This document shows positions 13,673 to 21,882 of a stretch of DNA of 21,903 bases, piece by piece. The notes under the pieces were generated by a model. It worked only from the letters and a program-made list of their open reading frames with translations. It did not search any database and had not been told where the DNA came from. A program made the translations under genes and the position numbers. Source of the stretch: a virus. The stretch covers positions 1 to 21,903 of the IMG/VR virus record IMGVR_UViG_3300035698_013747; one strand, written 5' to 3'. How positions within the stretch are numbered: position 1 is the first letter of the stretch; every line of letters starts with the position of its first letter.

Positions 13673-13825
13673 TTACATAGAAAACCAAAACATAACCATC
13701 TTAATAAGGACGTAGCAACAGAAAACACCGAGAGCAACCCTCCCGATAAACCCAGCCACAGCTCCAATAAGTGCAACAATCCCCTTTATAAGAAGACCAC
13801 AAGTTTCGTCAATAAATTTAATCAT
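13673..13825 (-). CDS. Small membrane protein (50 residues)
   Basis: This is an ATG-started 50-codon frame ending in TAA. After MIKFIDETCGLLIKG it has two hydrophobic stretches separated by an arginine (IVALIGAVAGFIG and VALGVFCCYVLIKMVMFWF), so it probably spans the membrane once or twice. The ATG follows directly on the leader of promoter copy 3, with the same TTGTTGTT before the start codon as the 132-residue gene. This is strong evidence that it is the first gene of that transcript. A phage-made membrane protein expressed first could alter the host envelope or act in superinfection exclusion; function unproven. Confidence 0.65.
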   Translation of the reverse strand: MIKFIDETCGLLIKGIVALIGAVAGFIGRVALGVFCCYVLIKMVMFWFSM

Positions 13826-13870
13826 AACAACAATTTCTTTCTAACAACTAACAGCCCTAACAACACTTAT

Positions 13871-13899
13871 ACTATGCCTTATATTGGAATGAAAGTAAA
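13871..13899 (-). promoter_or_regulatory. Sigma70-like promoter, copy 3 (replication operon)
   Basis: On the minus strand there is TTTACT (13899-13894), a 17-bp spacer and CATAGT (13876-13871), preceded by TTTTTCTAC. The leader to 13826 (TTGTTAGGGCTGTTAGTTG and then a TTGTTGTT end) matches copy 1 closely. It marks the border between the structural genes, which end at 13913, and the replication genes. Confidence 0.75.
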
Positions 13900-13903
13900 G
13901 TAG

Positions 13904-13923
13904 AAAAAGGAATTATTCTTTTT
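13904..13923 (-). terminator. Weak AT-rich terminator at the end of the structural genes
   Basis: An 8-bp stem with one bulge pairs aaaaag and aa (13904-13912) with tt and cttttt (13916-13923), around a 3-nt loop. On the minus strand it ends in a five-T run and contains the stop codon of the 101-residue gene. It is GC-poor and so probably leaky. It directly precedes promoter copy 3, the same order of hairpin then promoter as at 1845-1915. Confidence 0.4.
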
Positions 13924-14218
13924 TAGTGTTGTTGGGTCTTCTCTTTTTGTCATTCATATCCCTAAGCATCCAACATAATCCTAGAAATTCCTTATCCGAA
14001 ACAGGTTTATCATCTGCTATGTCTTTGAGAGTCTTGTGACATACATCAGTTGCCCTATTCATACCAGAAATCTTAGACAAAGTACTAAGATAAAATTTAA
14101 GCCTGTTAGGTTCAACTATGTTCCCCACGAACCAGCGTTTCGCAGAATCAATAGAAGGGTGAATCTCCCCTTTCTGGAGAGATGCATCGTGTGTTAATGT
14201 TGGAATTGAATCGCTCAT
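13913..14218 (-). CDS. Unknown 101-residue protein
   Basis: I do not recognise this protein. It begins MSDSIPTLTHDASLQKGEIH, has two helical stretches (SAKRWFVGNIVEPNRLKFYL, and EFLGLCWMLRDMNDKKR near residue 77), and ends very basic (KKRRPNNTKKE). It has no membrane segment. It is the last gene of the structural unit, 6 bp after the fibre-like gene, and its stop lies inside the weak terminator. It could be a fibre chaperone or a small virion protein, but nothing shows it. Confidence 0.75.
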   Translation of the reverse strand: MSDSIPTLTHDASLQKGEIHPSIDSAKRWFVGNIVEPNRLKFYLSTLSKISGMNRATDVCHKTLKDIADDKPVSDKEFLGLCWMLRDMNDKKRRPNNTKKE

Positions 14219-14224
14219 AACTAC

Positions 14225-15250
14225 TTAAGACATTGAGACAGATCTCCAAACAGAACCGACAGGATCATAACAACATAGCCTCATGTCATCAACACTAGAA
14301 GCACCAGTCCCAGTTGCAGTAGCAACACTGAACACAGTAACTCCGTTTATCTGAGCATTAATGGTGTGTGTTCGAGATCCAGCTGTAACTCCCTTTTGGG
14401 ATCTTACTGTTATGATGATAGGTCTCTTCAAGAAGTTGTCTAACAACCCGGTAAAGTCATAATTAGTAGTGATGCTTGCGTCAGTGGTTCCAGAATTTGC
14501 ATGAACAGAAACCTGATCGAATATAGTAGTCTCTGTTAACGTAGATCCACCACTTACGGAATCTTCTGACCTGATTAGTGTTCTAAGATTAACTGGAGGT
14601 TGTATGTTGATAAAAAATATCTCTGCAGTCATCGCGTAACCAACCATCTGATAATTATCTAGAGGGTCTGCCGCTGAATATGCCACGATAGCTCCAGCAG
14701 TATCACTCGCGATGTAGGACTCCATTACAGTAAGGCTAGAGAACCCGTCCATAATACCATGACATTTAATTCTCACCAACGCACCACTTGCGACTGAGTC
14801 AACGACAAATCCAATTGCTGTCTTAGTTAAAGTTATAGCATCTTGACGATCTGCCTTGACACACTGGAGGAGATTAGGGGAGGCATCTGAAATAGCTCCT
14901 CCTGTATTATTAGTGGTTAGTGTAGTAAGTGCGGTAGAGCTTGTAATCTCCTCGATGATAAAGATTGTTCCGCTTATCTCGATAACAGACCCAGATTGAA
15001 GTTCATTAGCAAAATCTGTCCCAGTCCCAACAATGCTAGAACTTCCATCAGCCATGTCAAATGTCCCAGTAAGAGCAGCCTTTTCGAGAGTTACAACTTC
15101 TCGAGCAGATAATGCTTCACCGGCATCAAATACCATGTGGACATCAAGATCAACTTCCAATGCTTCAAACACAGATTGAAGAATTTGAGTTGGATTAGGA
15201 GATCCAGATCCAGTTAGAGTAGATCTAATTTTTCGTAGAGTAGTAGACAT
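14225..15250 (-). CDS. Fibre- or baseplate-like structural protein
   Basis: The 341-residue sequence is beta-rich, Ser/Thr/Gly-rich and low in charge, as in tail fibres and virion surface proteins. Residues 58-130 follow a pattern common in phage fibres: G-T-F-D-M-A-D-G-S-S-S-I-V-G-T-G-T-D-F, then a G-S-V-I-E-I-S-G strand and an S-S-T-A-L-T-T-L strand. The N-terminus (1-50) is more polar with a helical part and may attach to the particle. The C-terminal third (235-341) could be the receptor-facing domain. It is downstream of the tail-tip genes. I cannot name the receptor or exclude a head decoration role. Confidence 0.6.
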   Translation of the reverse strand: MSTTLRKIRSTLTGSGSPNPTQILQSVFEALEVDLDVHMVFDAGEALSAREVVTLEKAALTGTFDMADGSSSIVGTGTDFANELQSGSVIEISGTIFIIEEITSSTALTTLTTNNTGGAISDASPNLLQCVKADRQDAITLTKTAIGFVVDSVASGALVRIKCHGIMDGFSSLTVMESYIASDTAGAIVAYSAADPLDNYQMVGYAMTAEIFFINIQPPVNLRTLIRSEDSVSGGSTLTETTIFDQVSVHANSGTTDASITTNYDFTGLLDNFLKRPIIITVRSQKGVTAGSRTHTINAQINGVTVFSVATATGTGASSVDDMRLCCYDPVGSVWRSVSMS

Positions 15251-15256
15251 AATAGC

Positions 15257-15844
15257 TTATGAAAGTAGATGTTTGAATCTATCGGTTTTTATATTACTTC
15301 GTAGAAGTTCTATCTCGAATCCTGGATGACTCCGGTAGAAAAAGAAATCCTTGAAGAATGGGAGAAGCTTTAGAGAAACCAATTCAACCTTTTCCTGAGC
15401 TTCTGTTATGAACTTAATATCAAACGAATTTCGATGAACTCGTTTCTGTATTCTAGATAATGCTTCTTCTGGGTCTGTGCTAATAGATACCAGAGTCTTA
15501 TAGTATGGACTAAGAGCAAAATCTTCCATCATCGTCTTATAATAATAAATATTTCTTTTTAATGGTCCAAAATCTATATCTGCTTCAACTAGAAGATTGT
15601 ATCTGTAAGCTCGTGCATATGATAGAGTATCTGAAAGACAACCTAGTGTACTTTCGGGAGCTTCCCATCTATTAGTGAGATCACAAAATCTATCTAATCC
15701 TAACCACACCCAGTTAGGATCTTCTCCTAGTATTTTCTGGATGAGGTGAGACTTACCTGATCCAGTTGTCCCACATACAAATATCAAATGAGGCTTCCCA
15801 ACCGAAGATTTCCCTTCAACTACTTCTTTCAAAATCTTACTCAT
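15257..15844 (-). CDS. P-loop kinase-like protein (zeta/AAA_33 type)
   Basis: This 195-residue protein has one clear Walker A motif, CGTTGSGKS at 24-32, after a strand HLIFV. An Asp (Asp51, in WLGLDRF) sits at the place where zeta-toxin/AAA_33-type kinases hold their catalytic or substrate-binding acid. A later strand (NLLVEADIDF, 83-92) and basic RIQKRVHRNSF (132-142) fit the lid of this fold. The likely reaction is ATP-dependent phosphorylation of a small molecule, nucleotide or polynucleotide end. Its ATG overlaps the stop of the acyl-carrier-like gene by ATGA, which suggests the two work together. The kinase class is a moderate call and the substrate is unknown. Confidence 0.65.
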   Translation of the reverse strand: MSKILKEVVEGKSSVGKPHLIFVCGTTGSGKSHLIQKILGEDPNWVWLGLDRFCDLTNRWEAPESTLGCLSDTLSYARAYRYNLLVEADIDFGPLKRNIYYYKTMMEDFALSPYYKTLVSISTDPEEALSRIQKRVHRNSFDIKFITEAQEKVELVSLKLLPFFKDFFFYRSHPGFEIELLRSNIKTDRFKHLLS

Positions 15845-16071
15845 GATACATGCTTCAAAATATGTTCAATCAAATCTTCTACTGTTGTATCAGGGTTAAG
15901 CTCTGATATAGAAAGTTCTTCATCTATCTTATACACGTCTTGGACATGTAATATAATATCAGAGAGTTCTAGAGAATCATACACAAACTTCAGACAATCC
16001 GAAATCTCTAATTCTGGAGTAGATGTGTATGATCTGAGTTCTTCTAGGAGTGTTTCAGACGTATGTTTCAT
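15841..16071 (-). CDS. Acyl-carrier-protein-like small protein
   Basis: I choose the ATG at 16071, which overlaps the upstream stop as TAATG and gives 76 residues; a TTG at 16086 would add five. The protein is acidic and helical. DSLEL at 32-36 matches the phosphopantetheine attachment motif DSL of acyl carrier proteins, with Ser33 as the modified residue. Downstream, IILHVQDVYKIDEELSISEL and then TTVEDLIEHIL (62-72) follow helices II-IV of E. coli AcpP, including the TTV-x-x-x-I-x-x-I ending. E. coli AcpP has Ser36 and 77 residues, and here the Ser-to-TTV distance is two residues longer. It lies between the tail-tip gene and a P-loop kinase-like gene. It could carry acyl or aminoacyl groups, or be a degenerate ACP-fold scaffold. 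Confidence 0.55.
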   Translation of the reverse strand: MKHTSETLLEELRSYTSTPELEISDCLKFVYDSLELSDIILHVQDVYKIDEELSISELNPDTTVEDLIEHILKHVS

Positions 16072-19000
16072 TATGTTCGGTAACAAATTATCTGGGCATA
16101 TCTCAAGGAACGTAACCCAGCGTTATCTGTGTCAGTACCAACTGCATATACTCGAGCGACAAATTGAGTAGCTATAAAAGTATCAGCAGTAATATCAAGT
16201 GTGTCATATGTAGCTGTTATATACCCTTCTGAATTAACGCCATTTACCACACTCCCGTTCGCAGACGCAATATTAGTAATAGTCCTGGTAACTGTGGAAG
16301 ATCCTCGTGGAAGGATATCTATCTCAAAATCAGAATCATCATAAGTAAACAACACAGCTAGATTATCTGAAAATACCATATTACCGTCTGAGTCAGACGT
16401 GATACCATTCAACTCAGTGTCTATAGAAGCTGATCGAGTAGATCCCCTGTCTCTGTCTCTTGGAATAAATTTGAAAGTAACATCATCCGAAGCTCCGTAT
16501 GCACCATTCAACAGATTCCCATTAGCTGTCAGTCCTATCGGAGTAAATGGTTTGATAAATTTTCCAACCATTGTAAGATTGGCAGACGTAACCACTGCGA
16601 TATCTTCAGTATTTCCATTTTCATCTCGAGCCTGAGCTTTGTAATCAATTGAAGTATCATAAGAAACAATGGAAGAATCTTGAAGAAGAACACCATCTAA
16701 GTCGCTTATAAAAACAGCAGTTGTGTCTTTATCATGAGATGTAGCTATGGTATCGTATTGCCCTCGAAGAACATAAAGGATATATGCAGATCCTGAAAAA
16801 ACTTCTGCAGACATAATCCTCATTATCTCATCCCCAACTATCAATATTCCTCCATTAGATAGAGCATTAGGAAAGGTAGACGCAAGATATGCAGTTAATT
16901 CAAAAAGGTCAGAAGAGAGTGTAGCGTTTTGATTGAAATCTACTACTAAGGAACCCTCTTGATCATAAGTAGACGTAACTCCATACCCTATTAGAAGTTG
17001 GCCAGTAAGAGAAAATCCTCCAGCAACCCCAAAATTAACATACGCAGCAAAGTTTATAGAATAATGTCCAAGAAACGAGTGTTGCAAGGTCTGATTCCTA
17101 GATCCTACTAACAACGCAGCTGGAGCAGCATCATCTGAGGTCGGAGTGAGTGCTCTAGGGAGCTCCAACATCTGGAAGAAGGGAAGTGTCCGCAACACAC
17201 CTGGATCTACGTCTGGGACGTCTGGAGTAACTATAACAGTAGACAGGTCTTGGGCATGTCCGAAATAAGGATCTTCTGTAGCTTCGATACTAATAACATC
17301 TGAATCGATATCATCAGACAACGCAGCACATCTACAATACAAATATTGAGTAATTGGAATCTCAGGTACATCAATATTTGTGATAACAAAGGGATCTCCT
17401 GGCTCTATCGGAAAGACATGACGAGAAGCTGAGAAGTTGAGAGAAGCTAAGACAATACCTTTTCTTCTAAATATACGAGAGATAATAAGACCAGCAACCG
17501 TCCCATCACAAACCCACGGAATATCTACACCTTCTGTTATATGATTACCTGTTTCTTCAAACGAGGCATTATTTCTCTTACTCTGACCAACTGTGTCGTA
17601 TTTCTTGCTTCGATTGGTATAGAGAAATGTAAATTCAGTAGGGAGAAGTGAATCAAGTTGACGAGCTATTCTCAGAGTATTGACAATCTTGGAATAATCA
17701 ATAGAAAGAATCTCTCGAATTGATCCAGCTCCAACTGTAGTATAAGTAGCTGTTCCGGACACTCCTAGAAAATGTTCCCCAGTAGTATATACAACTCCTA
17801 GATAAGTGACAGACGTATAATCAACTACAGAATAGAACTTCCCTGCTACAATACTGCCACTGGCTATGTCAGAAGTATAAGTATTTCGATATAGAACCAC
17901 TTCAATAGTAGATCCATTAAAATAGAAATTCCCATCTATATAAGTTTGGAGATCCTTTAGATGTTCTAGGAGAGAATTCCCCTGAGCCACATAGATACTC
18001 AATCGAATACCCTCATCTTCGAGAGTCTGGGTAGCTGTTCTCCAAGTTCCTGTAGAACCTGTCCCGATAATACTAGGTGGGATAACAATCCCGTATTTGG
18101 GATTTGTCATCATATCATATGAAGCTACTAATGGATTAACATCATCAGTAGTCTTATTTAAGCCGGAACCAGAGTTATAGTGTGCGTCCGGAAATGTGTA
18201 GTGTGGATCTGAAACGAAGATTCCAGCCAATATAGCCAACTCATCATAGATCCCCAGATGTCGTTTTATCTCTAAGGTAATTCGAGGAACACTAACATAA
18301 GATCCTAGACTAAAATCCTTGAAGATAAGATAACAAATATTAGTATAAGCTACATTAGGAGAAGGGAGTTCAGAAGCAGATAGAAAAGAATCTGTAGTAT
18401 TAGGAGGAGCTTGGTCATAAGCACCCCAATATATTCTAACAGATCGACCATTAAGAGTAAAATCTTCAAAATCATCTGCGTCCCGGACAACTGAAGTAGA
18501 CTCCACAACTAATGCAGTATTGTCTACCGGTGTAATATATGTAGTAATGGGAACCTGACCTGTTCGGTGGACATAAAGCTGTTCATAAAGGAATCTATAC
18601 CCATCTAGTATTTTACCCCCAGAATATTGAACATTTTGATACCCCACATTCCCATAATACGACAGATCATATCCTGTAAAAACAACCTCACCACTTTCAA
18701 CAGCTGCTGCTATTACCCCTGAACCAACCGTCGTTCCATATGCAGCATTCACAGCAGTAAACACATCCCCCACAATATAAGTATCCCCATCATGAACAAT
18801 CGACACATAACCTAGAACCATATATCTCCGACCGATGATCAGATCTCCACTGGCAACATCTGCTACAACTACACATGCTAAACTTATCGTATTAAATGTG
18901 TATACAAGCGTAGCAGTAGCTGTAAACAATTGACCAGCAAAATCAGATATACCATAATCTACTCCGTCATATGTAATACTCCCAGAGTATACATAATACT

Positions 19001-19751
19001 TTGTCCCTAGGACTATATCCGTCCTTGAAATAGACAACCCTGTAATGTGCTTAGCTACAATCGAAATAGTAGACCCGTCTATAACAGTATATGAAGTATC
19101 AGTGGCTGTAAATGTCTGACCTACTCGAATAATATTACCATCATGTCTAATTTGAAGAGGTCCTTGATTCTTGTAGGTAACTCCGATATCTAGGTCGTCC
19201 TCATCAACTCCGTCGGATAAAGTATACTGACCAAATACTTCTTCTTCATTGGCCCAAATAGTCTTCAATTCGTCTGCTAACCCCATTATACATGCCATAG
19301 AAAACGTATTGAAATACTCATGACCCGTAACCACAGGTTTCTTTTTCTTACCTCCTTTACCTCCTGCAGTTGCCTGCACTTCCTCTATTTGTTGTGATCT
19401 AAAATTTTTGGACCAACAATACATAGTTCCTACTTTATTGGTTCCTGCTAAATATGGAATAGCTATTCCTTCGGAGGACCTAGGAATTATTGCTTCATTA
19501 GCCTTAGCTGGGTTTGGTTGGTCTGCCATTGGAGTCTTAGCTGGGAACACAAATCCAGAGACATATCCTCCTACAGCAGCTCCTAAGGCAAATGCGACAG
19601 ACTGTCCTACTCCTGAGCCAAAGAACGACCCGATAGCTCCACCAAGACCAGGAAGAATAGCTGAAGCGATGACACCTAACACAATTGGAAGAAGGATTCT
19701 TCCAATTGTACCACCATAAATCCATCTATATCTATTGAGTCTAATTTTCAT
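16071..19751 (-). CDS. Tail tip / host-specificity protein (gpJ/GTA megatron-like)
   Basis: The protein has 1226 residues. A hydrophobic Gly/Ala-rich stretch (17-70) is typical of the N-terminus of tail tip proteins. It is followed by a family-like segment NPAKANEAIIPRSSEGIAIPYLAGTNKV, in pieces at 80-107. The central region (360-860) would form the hub and beta domains of the tip. The C-terminal part (900-1226) is beta-rich with Ig-like strands and probably faces the receptor. Four copies of a roughly 45-residue beta module lie at about 186-230, 243-290, 300-347 and 630-678. Each has a Y-x-V/I strand, an I/V-x-Y/H-x-G turn and a G-x-x-F-x-A/G ending. The order hub, peptidase, tip gene supports a role at the distal end of the tail, where it forms the channel and recognises the host. 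Family placement is by architecture, not by full alignment. Confidence 0.85.
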   Translation of the reverse strand: MKIRLNRYRWIYGGTIGRILLPIVLGVIASAILPGLGGAIGSFFGSGVGQSVAFALGAAVGGYVSGFVFPAKTPMADQPNPAKANEAIIPRSSEGIAIPYLAGTNKVGTMYCWSKNFRSQQIEEVQATAGGKGGKKKKPVVTGHEYFNTFSMACIMGLADELKTIWANEEEVFGQYTLSDGVDEDDLDIGVTYKNQGPLQIRHDGNIIRVGQTFTATDTSYTVIDGSTISIVAKHITGLSISRTDIVLGTKYYVYSGSITYDGVDYGISDFAGQLFTATATLVYTFNTISLACVVVADVASGDLIIGRRYMVLGYVSIVHDGDTYIVGDVFTAVNAAYGTTVGSGVIAAAVESGEVVFTGYDLSYYGNVGYQNVQYSGGKILDGYRFLYEQLYVHRTGQVPITTYITPVDNTALVVESTSVVRDADDFEDFTLNGRSVRIYWGAYDQAPPNTTDSFLSASELPSPNVAYTNICYLIFKDFSLGSYVSVPRITLEIKRHLGIYDELAILAGIFVSDPHYTFPDAHYNSGSGLNKTTDDVNPLVASYDMMTNPKYGIVIPPSIIGTGSTGTWRTATQTLEDEGIRLSIYVAQGNSLLEHLKDLQTYIDGNFYFNGSTIEVVLYRNTYTSDIASGSIVAGKFYSVVDYTSVTYLGVVYTTGEHFLGVSGTATYTTVGAGSIREILSIDYSKIVNTLRIARQLDSLLPTEFTFLYTNRSKKYDTVGQSKRNNASFEETGNHITEGVDIPWVCDGTVAGLIISRIFRRKGIVLASLNFSASRHVFPIEPGDPFVITNIDVPEIPITQYLYCRCAALSDDIDSDVISIEATEDPYFGHAQDLSTVIVTPDVPDVDPGVLRTLPFFQMLELPRALTPTSDDAAPAALLVGSRNQTLQHSFLGHYSINFAAYVNFGVAGGFSLTGQLLIGYGVTSTYDQEGSLVVDFNQNATLSSDLFELTAYLASTFPNALSNGGILIVGDEIMRIMSAEVFSGSAYILYVLRGQYDTIATSHDKDTTAVFISDLDGVLLQDSSIVSYDTSIDYKAQARDENGNTEDIAVVTSANLTMVGKFIKPFTPIGLTANGNLLNGAYGASDDVTFKFIPRDRDRGSTRSASIDTELNGITSDSDGNMVFSDNLAVLFTYDDSDFEIDILPRGSSTVTRTITNIASANGSVVNGVNSEGYITATYDTLDITADTFIATQFVARVYAVGTDTDNAGLRSLRYAQIICYRT

Positions 19752-20217
19752 ATTCGTAGTCTACCGAATAAACAAAAGTGGGTCTCCAATTTCGAAGACT
19801 CTCAATTGAGACTCCTACATCAAATTTAGAATGTAACATCTTCTTAGTTCCTTTATCGCTTATACATATCCCCATATGAGCTCCAGGACAAGTCCCTTGA
19901 GGAAATATTAGTATGTCTCCCTTTACCACATCAACTCTAGACTTACTCTTAAGTGTCAAGAAAGGAAGACCCTCACATACATCCCGTATAATTGATTTTC
20001 CAAAGCTAGATCTACGAAGAAAAAAGTGTTGATCATAACTCTTGTCTACATGAGTTGGAAGCTTCATTCGGTATTTCGAACCGTTCTTCTCGAAATATTC
20101 ATTAACGAAACATATGGAAAACCAACTACAATCTACACCAGTCTTATCTCTCCCTTTATGTACAAAAGGAACCCCATGCCAACTGGCTGAGATAGAATCG
20201 AAGAGTTCTTCATTCAT
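19741..20217 (-). CDS. NlpC/P60 cell-wall peptidase of the tail tip
   Basis: The protein has 158 residues. The NlpC/P60 signature is W-x-G-x-P-F (13-18), GVDCSWF with the nucleophile Cys30, and GAHMGI with His114. A third polar residue probably lies in MLHS (His129). The GDILIF strand (100-105) precedes the histidine as in the family. It cuts peptide cross-links of peptidoglycan during DNA entry, or matures the tail tip. It lies between the four-cysteine hub gene and the tip gene, the same place as in lambda (gpK) and gene transfer agents. Its stop overlaps the tip gene by 11 bp. Confidence 0.92.
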   Translation of the reverse strand: MNEELFDSISASWHGVPFVHKGRDKTGVDCSWFSICFVNEYFEKNGSKYRMKLPTHVDKSYDQHFFLRRSSFGKSIIRDVCEGLPFLTLKSKSRVDVVKGDILIFPQGTCPGAHMGICISDKGTKKMLHSKFDVGVSIESLRNWRPTFVYSVDYEYEN

Positions 20218-20218
20218 T

Positions 20219-21130
20219 CTATGCAGTTCCTTCCGCCGAAGCTCCTTTGGCTCCGTCAGTAGTTGGATTTCTTCGAGGTATAAGTGGGAATGACAAATTT
20301 CGTGCTAGGTTGTTGAATCTACTAAGACAAGTAGTATGACTAAAATCACACCCAGCTAGAAGCTCGATAGTATCTCCCACTTCAGCATCTACAATATTAG
20401 ATAGGAGAACTAGAGTCTTTGTAGATTGTACATATTTGAGAATATGAAGTCTCTGAGTGTATCCATCTTTAGTGAATCTAACAAACCCGTCCGAGAAATA
20501 ATCATCAGGATATAAGCCACCACCTCCGCTAGAAGTAACTGAAGATAAGGTGAGAGAACTAATAGTAATATCAAGTGATGCGATAACCGTAGTGTGTTTG
20601 AAATTAAACCCACTATACGAAGAATTTTCATCAACTCCACACATGTATCCATACAACAAATGATTACAGGTGATCTTAGTAATCAATCGCAAAAAGTTAT
20701 TCTGGAGATGGGAAATGGTAGATTGACAAGTAAGTACAAATGAACTATTATCAGCTGCTACGGAAATAACTCTACCTACAAACATCTGATAATAGACACC
20801 AGCTGAAAGATCATCATTGAAGACTTTCTGAACAGTCACACCAGTGAGCCCAATACGATTAGCCATAATGTATGAACTAAATTGGGCATTGGTATTTTTA
20901 AGAGATAATGAGAGAGAATCTGGATCTAAATTAGAAGTATATCTAAAAGACGAAATCTTCAGTTCTCCACCAGTGTATGTATTCCCACCGAAGACTATGT
21001 CTTTCCGAGAGACGGCGAATCGTTGTGTGGTTCCCTGGGACGTAATTGTGACCAGATAAATTGGGGAAACTTTGCGAGAAATACTAAGCTCATACCAGGT
21101 CTTTAGGGCAGCTGTATCAAATAATTTCAT
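20219..21130 (-). CDS. Tail hub protein, BR0599/DUF2163 type, probable iron-sulfur binder
   Basis: The protein has 303 residues. The N-terminal DUF2163-type domain (about 1-150) is beta-rich. The C-terminal BR0599-like domain has the landmarks TCNHLLYGYMCGV (Cys155, Cys164), LAGCDFSHTTC (Cys261, Cys268), then RFNNLARNLSFPLIPRRNP. Related tail hub proteins, lambda gpL and the Rhodobacter gene transfer agent hub, use four such cysteines to hold a 4Fe-4S cluster, and all four are present here. It should form the hub at the tail tip and bind the tip protein. The short Glu/Gly/Ala tail after the conserved domain may be disordered. It overlaps the upstream gene by ATGA, and the peptidase begins just after its stop. 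Confidence 0.88.
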   Translation of the reverse strand: MKLFDTAALKTWYELSISRKVSPIYLVTITSQGTTQRFAVSRKDIVFGGNTYTGGELKISSFRYTSNLDPDSLSLSLKNTNAQFSSYIMANRIGLTGVTVQKVFNDDLSAGVYYQMFVGRVISVAADNSSFVLTCQSTISHLQNNFLRLITKITCNHLLYGYMCGVDENSSYSGFNFKHTTVIASLDITISSLTLSSVTSSGGGGLYPDDYFSDGFVRFTKDGYTQRLHILKYVQSTKTLVLLSNIVDAEVGDTIELLAGCDFSHTTCLSRFNNLARNLSFPLIPRRNPTTDGAKGASAEGTA

Positions 21131-21882
21131 GCAAGTTCTATATACGCAACATCTGAAAATTCAACTAACGGGTCTGACCTGGTCCAACCAACACAAACCG
21201 CATTGAGAATTCCATTAGTAGCTTCGTTTACAGAGACTACCCGGTTTATCAACCCAATACCACTTCCATAACTCCCACCAAGAACAGTAGTAGCATAATT
21301 CCCGAAAGTGAGAGAATTTTCTTCCATAATAGCTATGAACTGTGCCTGGGTGACATCTACGAGACAACCTGCATCATTCCCAGGAGTTATTATATTAAAT
21401 TCCCATGTCGTATCTGCAGCATTCGTTCTAACAAATTCAAGGATCATCATCCCCCGAACACTTGCAGGAGCGAGAGGTAAGAATAGATCATCAGTATCTT
21501 CAGAAGTTGCATCAACATTCCCAACTCGTGTCCCCACTACAGTTCCCCCTGTTTGGTATGAATTTGTGTTCCTGCTCCATGTATTCTCTTGAGCCATAAT
21601 CCCAGCAAAATGAGATGTATTAGGAGTAATTCGGTCCGTTAGCCATTCCACAGCAGATGGAGAGGCAAGTAGTCCCAGGAAAATAGTAGCTCCTCCGATT
21701 ATATCAGTGCCACTATCAGTAAGAGATACTCGACACCCTACTCTCAACTTGGTCCAGGAAGAACTTATGTCTATAAGAGCAGCGGCCTGGCCGTAAGTCA
21801 TGAACGTGTGGTGACTGACGTGGACGATATGGTTGGTAGCTCCTGTCTCTGGATCGAAGTAAGTGAACCTCTCTGAATACAT
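21127..21882 (-). CDS. Probable tail/virion structural protein
   Basis: This 251-residue protein is beta-rich and low in charge with many Thr/Ser/Gly. It begins MYSERFTYFDPETGATNHIV. I cannot match it to a family. In gene transfer agents and many siphophages the gene before the BR0599-type hub is a distal tail protein (DUF2460 type), and its position and coupling (ATGA to the hub) suggest that role, but I see no DUF2460 signature. Segments such as SGTDIIGGATIFLGLL and RGMMILEFVRTNAADTTWEF suggest a carbohydrate- or ligand-binding beta-sandwich. The ATG has no Shine-Dalgarno, and only 21 bases of upstream sequence remain in the window, with nothing recognisable in them. Confidence 0.65.
   Translation of the reverse strand: MYSERFTYFDPETGATNHIVHVSHHTFMTYGQAAALIDISSSWTKLRVGCRVSLTDSGTDIIGGATIFLGLLASPSAVEWLTDRITPNTSHFAGIMAQENTWSRNTNSYQTGGTVVGTRVGNVDATSEDTDDLFLPLAPASVRGMMILEFVRTNAADTTWEFNIITPGNDAGCLVDVTQAQFIAIMEENSLTFGNYATTVLGGSYGSGIGLINRVVSVNEATNGILNAVCVGWTRSDPLVEFSDVAYIELA

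Noticed and set aside
13215-13688. Longer cupin with a TTG start
   Set aside because: The extra 14 residues overlap the 50-residue membrane gene and lie outside the isomerase-like domain; the ATG at 13646 fits better.
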